64,000 bases of DNA from Eutypa lata (lineage: Eukaryota > Ascomycota > Sordariomycetes > Xylariales > Diatrypaceae). Location: positions 4,464,001 through 4,528,000 of the forward strand of contig JAKULF010000004.1 in the NCBI GenBank assembly GCA_022661535.1, written 5' to 3'. Both the position numbers and the translations under genes were made by a program. Within the stretch, counting starts at the first letter, position 1. Every line of letters starts with the position of its first letter. Positions 1-9,065 of the stretch are shown here, piece by piece. The notes below the pieces were generated by a model. It did no database searches, was not told where the DNA came from, and worked only from the letters and a program-made list of their open reading frames with translations.

Positions 1-1203
1 TGCGGCGGATGAAACGATAAGAACGATATGCACTTTGAATGACAAGCAATGGCTTGGGCGTCCATATGACGACACAATCCTCCACATAGCTCAAGTGTTG
101 ACCGTAATGGGATACTATGAAAAAAAGGTTGGCCATAAAGAAATTCGTCAGAGCTGCCATCATCTGTGCCTAGTGGTTGTTAATGAGTATTTTTGGATTG
201 GCCATGCAAGACATACTTACTTGCAATAACAAGCTCGCCTAGTTTTAAATTAAACCTGCAAAGTTTGCATTGTAGAGAAATATAATGTGTCAGCTCTGGT
301 GCCATGATTGTCTTGCTTATGATAAGAAAAACTGGTAATAAAATTGTTGGCAATTACTTGTTAACATAAATACGAAGTAATAAAGAGAACAATCAAAGAT
401 GAAAAGCAAAAGAAAGTTGTTACGTTCCATGTGTTAATAGCTGACTCTGCTATTAGTTATCGTTTAATTCACATGGTTGCTTATGGAAGACAAATACCTC
501 GTTAAATACAGAACTACGAAGTAGTTATATGCAATAACTACATATGTAAATATGTAACTGTGCTTCTTAGTCCCACTTCCTCTGTTAGTGCTGGATAAAA
601 ACTAAAGAAAAAAAGAAAGAAAAAGATTTAAGGTTTATAAGTAATTAAAACGAAATTGTTAATGAAAAGAGAAAAGTGAATGAGATTAAAGACAACAAAA
701 TATCGGTCTCTAGCAGGGCTTGGTTCTGCTAAGGCAAGTTGTCTTTTTTTCCTTTGCGGGCCCATACTGTGCTACCGAGGTATTCCTTCTCTTTCCACTC
801 ATTCTTGTTCGATGACTGTTATAGTTCGAAGTTTGAGTTTGTTCTGGTTTGCCTTACAACTAGGCATTGCCATGGCTCTCATGAGAGCTTGAATTCATCA
901 CAACGGAGGGAAGTGCTGTCATGGCCCTCGTCCATAGTAGTATTGTCACGGCACCGATGAACCATAGGGTCAAGATAAGTATATTGTTGTTGTACGAAGG
1001 AGGAAAGGAGGAAGTCTAGCTAGGTGGCGCGTAGCGCCACTATATATACAGGAATCCGGTATACGCCCGTGCACTCCACTTGGTGCCGTGACAAGTATCG
1101 AGATATTCCGTGCCTGCTTGTACATGCTCGGCCCAAGGGAGAGGATCAGCTCGGGTTGTAGCATCGCTCCACGATCATACGCTTCAGCTTCATACGCTCC
1201 AAG
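1..1203. other. intergenic, no gene recognised
   Basis: AT-rich DNA with only short open frames lacking family motifs. I found no splice-consistent gene, tRNA or repeat here. Confidence 0.5.
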
Positions 1204-1792
1204 TTAAGAAGTTTGTTGAGTAGGATCATGTTGGCTCTTCAGGGTGGGGGCATTCATCATTGGCCGCTGGATTTTAATAAAATCAACAGATTTATCAAAC
1301 AACGCAGTGCCATGCTGGGAACATATCTCCGTATAATACGCCCCCTTAACTTCATTGGCAACGAAGTTGTCAAGTGAGGACATTTCCTTGTCATCTTTAC
1401 CCAGATACCAGAAGCGGAACTTGGTTCCAATCGTGGTCAGTGTATAACTATAAGCTTGTTAATCCGAGGTGCTCTATTTTACGTTTCATCGCATCCTTCG
1501 CTTGCCTCTTAACCACTCTTATAGCGTCATGGTTTCGCTTGAATTCAATGAAAAGGACGGGTGCTGTCGTATGGTGATCTCTATCGTATTTTTCGATGAG
1601 ACCGTCGGCCCGTCTTAAGGAATTGTCGGTAGGAGACTCCCAGAGATAGAGGTAGTCATCGGCTAGGGAGAAATGCTATGGGAGGAAGTTCTGCCAGAAC
1701 CTGGCCGAATAGGCTTCTATAGACTTCTGGGCCTCTTTATGAAGCATCACCAGGACAGGATGATCCCGGAATATTTTGGGTAAATCTTCCAT
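1204..1792 (-). pseudogene. broken gene with PD-(D/E)XK-like motif
   Basis: On the minus strand a frame opens at ATG 1792 and can be followed to a stop at 1204-1206, about 195 codons. It is broken by in-frame TAGs at 1676-1678 and 1448-1450 and by a frame change at about 1430-1450. Between the breaks the text is clearly protein-like: RADGLIEKY, about 12 residues later VLFIEFKRN, then QAKDAMKRKIEHLG and GTKFRFWYLGKDD. An acidic residue followed by a hydrophobic strand and E-x-K is the arrangement of PD-(D/E)XK nuclease folds, and fungal proteins of this kind often carry such a domain. The motif is seen; the nuclease assignment is inference. The gene cannot make a full-length protein as it stands. 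Beyond its 5' side lies a duplicated relic (1868-1980 and 2277-2390). Confidence 0.55.
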
Positions 1793-1867
1793 CTTGGATA
1801 TAAAAACTAAGTATATCGAAGCTAGTTAAAGATCTAAGCAAAAAGTATCCAGAGACTTCGCTATGAA

Positions 1868-1980
1868 GATCAAGTGTGACAAGGATGTGAAGGCTTGGAA
1901 CTGAGGTTCTATTTAACTAATAATTTTCTTTGGTCCTAAGGTCCATGATGTCCTTCTTTTTGTTCTGTACGACCTGTAGG
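1868..1980 (-). repeat. imperfect direct repeat, copy 1 (gene relic)
   Basis: This stretch matches 2277-2390 with scattered substitutions, sharing cores such as CTTGGAACTGAG and TAAGGTCCA. On the minus strand both copies read as related peptides (LNRTSVPSL here, LNRISVPSL in copy 2); copy 1 has an in-frame stop. It is probably a duplicated, decayed exon. Confidence 0.6.
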
Positions 1981-2276
1981 GTCGTCTACTATATATATAC
2001 ACGAAATAAAGGGACGTATCTATAATATCCTATTGCCGTCCTAGCCGCTGATAATAGCTGTTGGCTCTTATTAGGCATCTATGCATTCCTGTGATCATCG
2101 TGTGACCTCCAAATATTGATGTGTTGGCCTTCAGCTGCATTCCTTTGCAGTTATCCTGCAGCCAACACACATGGCTCCATTCCCCGCGTGACATCAAGCC
2201 TGTTGCCGGAAGGAATAAATATTTAAAGTAATGAAGTGGTAGTCTTAATCTTGGATGACCAGACAAATAGGAATAG

Positions 2277-2390
2277 AGGTCGAGTGTGATAATATCGGTA
2301 AGACTTGGAACTGAGATTCTATTCAAATAATAATCTTTCTCAGTCTTAAGGTCCACAACGACTTTCTCCCTCTTCTGTCCGTCTGTAGCG
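2277..2390 (-). repeat. imperfect direct repeat, copy 2 (gene relic)
   Basis: Second copy of the repeat, offset by about 410 bases. On the minus strand it lies within an open frame of about 108 codons (2030-2356) that matches no family I know. The frame begins near the repeat and may be a decayed gene 5' end. Confidence 0.55.
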
Positions 2391-2859
2391 ATGCCAGATA
2401 TTTATTCTGACCGGAGGTTTTTTTGTGTTAAGTCTAAACCATTTAATTCCGTCATTTAATACCGATTAATTACGTGATTAAATACCTCAAAAATACATAT
2501 TTACTGCAATTGCAGCTCCGGATTGGTCGATCTCGGACTGTAGAACCACCTAGCTTTCCATAATTGGCTTTGATTGGGTGCATTCTTTTCGAAAACCCTA
2601 CATATAGTCTGTAATTATAGTTGATTGGGTGCATCCTCTTTTACGGTCTATATACTTAAACCTTTTAGACTTAGCCTTACAGACCTATAAACCTACAGAC
2701 CTATAATGAAGCTGTAGATAACTTAGTTGTTGATAACTTAGGTGGTGCATTGATTACCCACTTAGTTACTGACCACCTAGCTTCTGACTACTTTAGGTGG
2801 TCTAGGTGGTGGCAGGACTTACAGCTTATAGACCTACAGACCTACATCTAGTGGCCTGT
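2391..2859. other. AT-rich spacer with repeated short motifs
   Basis: Contains recurring short words: TTGATTGGGTGCAT twice (near 2570 and 2622), several near-copies of GACCTACAGACCTATA around 2680-2705 and 2830-2850, and several CTAGGTGGT-like words around 2740-2815. No open gene. It could be a decayed small transposon, but I see no clear terminal repeats. Confidence 0.4.
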
Positions 2860-3480
2860 GCCATGCAAGATGACCCTATTGTCGTAGTTTATATCATTCC
2901 TGTCACACTGAAGCCGCTGGTGGTCCTGTTACATGCTGCCGCATAGCAGGCGTGAGTGGTTGTGCTAGAGGTGACCAAGGCGCTGCAACAGAACAAGATA
3001 ATAAGCTTGACATATCTGAAGTAGTTGAGGATGCCGAAGTCTCTGTAGATGTCTCTATTGGGACATCGGCCGCAAATGGTTCGGATTCTTGAGAGCCTTT
3101 AGTTTGAGGTGGTGGGCAGTTCCCAATTCCTGTAACACGAATACCAGGCAGTGAGCTTTTGGGAAGAATGGGGAATTTATGTAGTTAGACCGTCCCAAAT
3201 AATGGTTCCAACACCGTCATTACCATCATTGCCTTCATCCTTATCTTCAACCAAAACAAGGACAACGGTGGATTCACCTTCTGGTGGAGTTGTGGTTATC
3301 CAAATATTACCATTCGTCCACTCAAAACCAGTTGCAGTTTCGATTGTGAGCGCGGCGAGTACACTTGTGATCGTGCCCATAGGTGTGATATTTGAACTTT
3401 AAGCTTGGGGGAACTGCCGAGGTAGATGTGGTAGTGGAAATTAGGCCCGTTGAGCTTGAATCTGGAGGGTTGTTGTCTAA
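2860..3480 (-). pseudogene. decayed tail of a secreted Ser/Thr-rich glycoprotein
   Basis: Reading the minus strand from 3480 down gives fragments in changing frames that together resemble the C-terminal linker region of fungal secreted proteins such as chitinase-like or LysM glycoproteins. They are a Ser/Thr run with TSTSAVPPSL, then ITSVLAALTI, GFEWTNGNIWITTTPPEG, GVGTIIWDG, and NCPPPQT followed by a Ser/Thr/Glu stretch. After that come SSLLSCS and SGFSVTGM, then TTTIGSSC behind a stop. The one sizeable open piece is 3177-3380. Frame changes and stops between the pieces make this a relic, and no catalytic domain is left. The family resemblance is from memory and moderate. Confidence 0.45.
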
Positions 3481-3795
3481 TGTATTCGGGTAATGAGCGA
3501 GTCTCCAGTGGACGAAGAAACAGTGAGCGGAGAAGCAGTGAAAATACTCAGTAGATGATGATGAGTGAATAGACGAGAAGTTGGTGGTTGAGAAACATGC
3601 AGTGGTGGAGCGCCGTCCTGCTACTATGCGACCCAGATGATGAATTCCACAAGCTCGGTCAGTTAGCTTCTGGGGACAACCCTTAACTAAGATTGCAGTC
3701 TTCCAAGATCGGGGTTCGCAAGGCTAAAAACCAGATGGGAAGTTTTTTTTTTACCGGATCGATCTTGATGGATCTAGGCATGAGGATAGTTATAC

Positions 3796-4977
3796 GTGGA
3801 TCACAACGATTTCAACTTTGACGACCGTGTATACACCCCAATCCACGCTGTATGCCTAGACATGGCCAAGCGTGTATTCAAGTCAAGCGAGGCTTACCTG
3901 ATTGATATGCGTTCCTTATGGACCGCATTGAGGTGGCGATTGAACGTCGCTCTTGTGATCCAATATCAGAGGCAAGCAAATTACGTCGTAGGTCGGTCTG
4001 GGCATTATATGAAGAAGCACTTCTATCTCTGTTCGAATCATAACCAGTCGGATTGGACGAAACGGGGAACGGCGTGGCCTGGTCCTTCTACGGTTCCGGC
4101 TGTCAACATATTTCATGTAAGTATTTGTAGAGTTCATTACAAGTTGCGGGTACTGACAGAACAGACCTTTGGAGCCGACCCATTCAATACCGAAAACCTA
4201 ACGGGAAATATCTTACAGAACCTCCAGCAATTCTGTCTTGGGCCCGCTACTATATCTGCTATTGATCACGACCGGGCCCAAACTTTCAGGTACCGTCTTG
4301 AGTCACTTCCATACGACATCCTGCATGGTATATTTGATGCTATGGGCTCCTTAAGGAATCTTGAAGTCGTCACTACTAGCTTAATGCCGCAGAATATGTG
4401 GAAAGATCTCCTGAAGAGGGCGCCGACGAGTCCAGACCTCCTTCCATGGCTGTGGGATCTTGACATTGATCTAATAGAGGCGAAAGATGCCGAGGCTAGT
4501 TCCAACGGCAAGGAGTGGAACTGGGAGCTCCTGACTCGTCAACTAAGTCAGGGGGTGGATTTTGGGATTTTGCCCGATATCGCCCCAGATATGAACCCCG
4601 ACGCGGACTGGACAGAGAGCACGATGACCTGCAAGGGCTACCATGACTTCTTCTCCAACCGAGTCCCAGTAGGCCTCCATAACCGGCGGCGTATCTGGCA
4701 GCTCTTAGAAGAGATGTTCGTTGGGGACCAGTTGCCCACATCCGATTGGATAACCTCGGTGCACTCGACAGTAGGAAATACGATGTTTTGGACAAAGAAC
4801 GGGGATATAAGGGATGAGCCCCTGAAACTACCGTCTTTCAACTTCGAAGGCTACTTGAGGCGGGTCAATGGAGAGGTCTACATTGACAATAACCACGACG
4901 ACGTCCCGGAACATGAGCGATCGGCAGCAGTGGAAAAGGTTAACGAGATCGTTCGTCACTACGGATATCCAGTTTAG
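3796..4977 (+). CDS. F-box-like domain protein, 5' end uncertain
   Basis: Open frame of 393 codons ending at TAG 4975-4977. It lacks an ATG at its left edge; the first in-frame ATG is at 3862, and an in-frame stop lies at 3787-3789, so an upstream exon or a frame break is likely. The segment LESLPYDILHGIFDAM is a typical fungal F-box-like helix pair, which normally recruits substrates to SCF ubiquitin ligases. The upstream piece VYTPIHAVCLDMAKRVF and later DPFNTENLTGN are typical of this family of unnamed fungal proteins. A 48-base intron is likely at 4117-4164 (GTAAGT, branch CTGAC, ACAG); because it is a multiple of three the frame stays open across it, and splicing shortens the protein by 16 residues. 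The 5' side may already be decaying, as its neighbours are relics. Confidence 0.65.
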   Translation: MDHNDFNFDDRVYTPIHAVCLDMAKRVFKSSEAYLIDMRSLWTALRWRLNVALVIQYQRQANYVVGRSGHYMKKHFYLCSNHNQSDWTKRGTAWPGPSTVPAVNIFHVSICRVHYKLRVLTEQTFGADPFNTENLTGNILQNLQQFCLGPATISAIDHDRAQTFRYRLESLPYDILHGIFDAMGSLRNLEVVTTSLMPQNMWKDLLKRAPTSPDLLPWLWDLDIDLIEAKDAEASSNGKEWNWELLTRQLSQGVDFGILPDIAPDMNPDADWTESTMTCKGYHDFFSNRVPVGLHNRRRIWQLLEEMFVGDQLPTSDWITSVHSTVGNTMFWTKNGDIRDEPLKLPSFNFEGYLRRVNGEVYIDNNHDDVPEHERSAAVEKVNEIVRHYGYPV

Positions 4978-5218
4978 GGGACACGGTAAATCAGGTTGCT
5001 TGTAAACTCCAAGCATTCGGGGAAGCATATCAATTCTGTGGTATTTATATATTTACGACTACATATAAGGGATATGTAACAACTTAGCAAATTAAAGCTA
5101 TTAGCATAATCTGCCGCGGTGCCCTCCATACAAGAACCACGAAAGAGTAAACATCAAAATGTTTATAAATTTGATCAATCGGCACCAGAGAAAGCTTGAC
5201 ACTCTGCAAAGTCGAGCA
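4978..5218. other. convergent intergenic spacer
   Basis: Short AT-rich spacer between two genes whose 3' ends face each other; it probably carries both terminators. No specific site was identified. Confidence 0.4.
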
Positions 5219-6367
5219 TCATTCCCACACCACGTGGATCAGAGGCGTGCTGTAAACATCATCCACCTTCGTGTACGTCAAATAGATATCCTTACCATTG
5301 CCCGCATCCTCGCTCATATCGGGATGCGCCTGCTGGCTATAGGCCGGAAGGGGCGCCGTGCCGACAGCGCCCGAGTAGAACAGCACGGGCTCGGACCAGG
5401 GTCCCTCGGGGCTAGGCGCCGTAGCGATGTAGAAATCGGCGTTCACGCCTATTGCCGGCGCGCCGATCCACACGAACGATCCGAAGTACGAGCTGTAGTA
5501 GAACGTCCCCTGGCCGCCGGTCCCGGCGTTGGGAATCGCCGCGTCGGTGTCGGTGATCCCCGGTGCTGTGGTGCTCCAGCCCCCAGAGTTCGTGAAGTAG
5601 CTGTATGCCGACTTATCTTCGATCGAGCCCACGAGCACCTTGGCGACGGCGATCCCGGCGCTGTTGCTAAGTGCGCCATATAGGTATGCTGTGTTGTCGG
5701 ACACCACGAATCCGTAGTTCCCATACAAGATGCTGCCCGTGGGCCAGAACGCTTCGTCAACGACTGTCACGGGCGGAAGAGCATCGCTGGTGTCTCCCGC
5801 GGCCACGTCGGAGCGGTACAGAGTCGCGGCGGAATCGGGGTTCAACAACGTCAGACCCTGGAGATGCGCCTGGTTGATCCAGGTGTAAAGCGAGTAGCTC
5901 CCGTCGTCGTTCGTCACGGACAACGGCCGGGAATTCGGCCAGATGGCATACCTAGTGCCATCGTCGCAATTCCCGCCCGGTCCGCACAGATCTGACCCGA
6001 TGGTGAAGTAAGGGGCGCTGTTGCTGCCGTACAGGCTCAAGACTCCATTCTCTACCTTGGGCGTCCCGTCGCTGTTGAAGTCGCTCCACGATGCGGTGCT
6101 GCTAACGAAAAAGGTCAGCGGCGTGCCGGCGTTCGAGGTGTCTCTACATGTCCAGAGCGAACGAGCGTCGACGCGCACGGAGGTGCAGGAATCTCGGTCT
6201 AGAGCCGGGTCGGAGGCAACGCCGAGCACTTCAGGTGTACCCGCAACCACGGGAGTAATAGCTCGTTTCGCATGATGCTTCTCACTATGAGGATAACTGT
6301 CTAATGGAGTTGCACCAGAGGAACCGGACAGGAGAAATGCGAGGAAATATAACGTAGAGAATTCCAT
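5219..6367 (-). CDS. secreted DUF4185-type beta-propeller protein
   Basis: Intronless, 382 residues from ATG 6367; the longer open frame starts with GTG and is not used. It begins with a signal peptide (hydrophobic FSTLYFLAFLLSG, then Ser/Gly/Ala before a likely cleavage near residue 20) followed by a dibasic KR (about residue 35) that suggests a propeptide. The mature part has repeated strands with aromatic and Gly-rich turns, including YAIWPNSRP, GTFYYSSYFGSFVWIG and YIATAPSPEGPWSEP, and a conserved end with YSQQAHPDM and LTYTK. This matches fungal DUF4185 or GH43-like five-bladed propellers acting outside the cell, perhaps on polysaccharide. I do not see a defined catalytic triad, so the activity is unknown. 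The coding region is more GC-rich than the flanks and looks intact. Confidence 0.75.
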   Translation of the reverse strand: MEFSTLYFLAFLLSGSSGATPLDSYPHSEKHHAKRAITPVVAGTPEVLGVASDPALDRDSCTSVRVDARSLWTCRDTSNAGTPLTFFVSSTASWSDFNSDGTPKVENGVLSLYGSNSAPYFTIGSDLCGPGGNCDDGTRYAIWPNSRPLSVTNDDGSYSLYTWINQAHLQGLTLLNPDSAATLYRSDVAAGDTSDALPPVTVVDEAFWPTGSILYGNYGFVVSDNTAYLYGALSNSAGIAVAKVLVGSIEDKSAYSYFTNSGGWSTTAPGITDTDAAIPNAGTGGQGTFYYSSYFGSFVWIGAPAIGVNADFYIATAPSPEGPWSEPVLFYSGAVGTAPLPAYSQQAHPDMSEDAGNGKDIYLTYTKVDDVYSTPLIHVVWE

Positions 6368-7629
6368 TTTAAACACTACAAACTAGTGAACGAACGAACG
6401 AACGACCTAAGATGTGTATAGTAAACAGCCTACACCACTATATAAGCAAAGCCAGAAAGCGAAGTAATGAATGAGGCAAGAGTAAGATAGGATGGCCCAG
6501 GCATGTTTGGAGACTGGAGACCTGAGGTCTGCTTCGTCTTATACGGGCTGAGACATGGGAACGGATTGGTATAAATACAATGCTTGTCAGCAAAGAATGG
6601 AATCCCTAGATCGGGAATAACGACCTAAGTACGTACATAGGCTTGAAAAGCACAATAGACCCTAGTTTTATAGCTAGGACGGCATACCACGTTGACTTAT
6701 CCTAAATAATTCGAGTTGAGATGCCGCAATGCGCTTACATATTGGCTAAATAGTAGAACTACTATTGAGTTCAACCTGATTATCCAACTCAGATACAAGC
6801 CCTCGCCTCCAAGTAAATGCTATGTCGCCGATCTCCCGAGATCGATCGATGAGGGCCCTATATTATAAAGAGCGCAACCCCCTGGGCTTGAAAGGTCGCC
6901 TTTTTTCCTACAATAGAAGCTAGCAAGCCACCTCTTCGTTTCTTCTTGGAAGGTCTTACATCTATGGGTCCACAAAAAACAAATATCCGATTAGGGGCTC
7001 GAAAGCATCACCCCGCATGTTGACCAAAGATTGACACTATAAATTAGCCCAATCATTCTATTCTTAGCAGTAACAACCTGCCATCTTCAGCCGCTTTAGC
7101 GCTTCAGCTCTCGTAGAGAACTGTTGCGGGCGACGCCCTTGTCGCGATTACGTGGGTGGGCCAATATTAACAGGAAAAAACATGAAACGAGCAGCGGCAC
7201 AGCAGTATATATAGTAAGCAGGAGCCTTGAGTGATCAGCGGGTTTAGATTTACGTACGTAGAGGATGCCACTTTGGACCACCTTGATACTTATTCTCCAC
7301 GAAAAGAGTAAGATAACGAAATAGTGTTATGTCATGTTTGAATATTCAACAGCCCGAGAACTTTTGGCTCCGAGGTGGGCACCAGAAAGCCAACACACGT
7401 TTTCATTAAGACACAAGGCAAAGCTTGATCTAATAAAGATTTCGAATCCCTATAGTCCTCTATTCGATCCAACCCCTTAACTTAGGAAAATGGAGTAGGG
7501 ACTTTAACACTGATCAGTACACTACGTAAGCCTCCTCCAACACACTCTCCTCTCGGAACCCAGAACTTAGATCCCCCTTGTTACCCCCTTTCATTCCTCT
7601 ATCCGACACTTCACCCCCAGCACCCCAAA
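6368..7629. other. intergenic spacer and promoter of the secreted protein gene
   Basis: Holds the upstream region of the 5219-6367 gene, with a CGAA-rich tetranucleotide run (GAACGAACGAACGA) at about 6387-6401 just before its start. No other gene is supported. Confidence 0.4.
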
Positions 7630-9065
7630 TCAAGGCGTGATCACAGTCAACAACCCCGGGCCAACGTTAGCCGCAGCGGTATCAAGCGCGGCCTGGAAGT
7701 CCTCCAGCGGGAACTTCGCCACAATCTTGATGCCTCCCGCAGCACCGAGCTTCACGAGTCCGCCCTCGACGAGTTGGATGAACGACTTGACGTCTTCCCG
7801 TTCGTACATCCACTTGCCCCGCAGCTGCAGGTTGGACGTCGTGACGGCGCGTCCCGGGTACGACACGTCTTCCCACTGCCCGCCCATCAGGCTGGCGCGC
7901 CCGTTTTGGCCTAGGGATAGTACTATAAGATAGTGCTTAAGGTTAGCAGGTTTCGGTGTCGTGGGTGTCCTTTTTATGCTGAGGGGGGTGGGAGTTGTTG
8001 TTTGGGCAGCCCCTTTCTTCTGCGCTAGGTAACTTCAAATGCCAAAGGAAAAGATAGGATGAGAGGAGAGGCCGAGCTAAAAGGGGCGAGCAAAAACGAA
8101 GAAATAGAAGAAAGATAAAAAGATTAATAAAACAAATAAAAAAAATAAAAATAGAAAGCTGCAAAGGATAATGAGCACAAAACCGAAAAAGACTCACAAC
8201 CGGCCTTAAAATACGAGCTCCCCGCCGTCCCCGGAGGCGAGATATCAAAAAAGACATTGGCGGGGCCATCCTCGCGGAGGGCCTTAGTCTCGGCCTCGAC
8301 ATCGCCCACGATACTAACCGTACGAACGCGCGGGCCCAGCTCCCTCAGGCGCGCGAGCATCTCCTCATTCCGGCCCATAGCGACGACCTTGCTGGCGCCC
8401 ATCGCGAGCGCAACGGGGACGGCGCTGCCGCCGAACATGCCGGTCGCGGGCGCGACGACGACCTTCTCGCCGGCCTGCAGGCCGACGTCTCGGAGCCCGC
8501 CGTACGGGACCAGCATGTTTCCGATGGCGAGCAGATCCTCGACGGCGTACCCGAGGCCCCCCTCGTCGTCGGCATGGCCGCTACCCAGGAGCCTCGCCTC
8601 ATCGAGCGCGTAGCAGTTCTCGAGCGGCAGGCGCGCGTACTCGGCGAAGGTGCCGTCGCGCCACGCGTCCCGCATGAGCTTGCGCGAGCCGTCCGTGACG
8701 CCGTCCGAGAGGCCCAGTAGGATCCGGGCCGCGTCGTCGTCGCGGCCCCGCACGAAGCTGTCGAGGAACACGAGCTGGCCTGGTTTTAGGGACGCGGCGT
8801 CGGGCCCCACGGCGGCGACGCGCCCGATGGCCGACGACCCCGGCACCATGGGCTTCGGGAACGGGTAGGACCGGATCCCGCTGTAGACTTCGCCCGCGTA
8901 GGAGATCACGCCCGTGGCGAGGATGCGGACGACGGCTGAGCCGGGGACGGGGGACGGCGTCGGGTGGTTGGGCACTAGGGTTATGTCTAGGGGGTCGCGG
9001 ACGGAGGATAGGACGAGGGCGCGGTGGGTTGCGGGGAGAGCTGGGGGTTCGTGTTCGGTTGCCAT
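7630..9065 (-). CDS. medium-chain dehydrogenase/reductase, quinone-reductase-like
   Basis: Two exons, 9065-8198 and 7922-7630, joined across a 275-base intron (GTGAGT donor, CTAAC branch, TATAG acceptor); 386 residues from ATG 9065. The N-terminal GroES-like half has LATGVISYAGEVYSG and PMVPGSSAIGRVAAVG, and the Rossmann half has VVVAPATGMFGGSAVPVAL, which binds NAD(P)H. The Cys/His ligands of zinc alcohol dehydrogenases are absent at the usual GVCHSD position, so this is a non-zinc, cytosolic oxidoreductase of unknown substrate. Codon use is strongly GC-rich compared with the flanks. The splice keeps the frame perfectly (phase 1) and restores a sensible SLGQNGRASLMGG strand, so the model is solid. 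Confidence 0.85.

Noticed and set aside
5159..5877. Long Arg-rich plus-strand frames
   Set aside because: They are antisense to the secreted DUF4185-type gene and reflect its GC-rich third positions.
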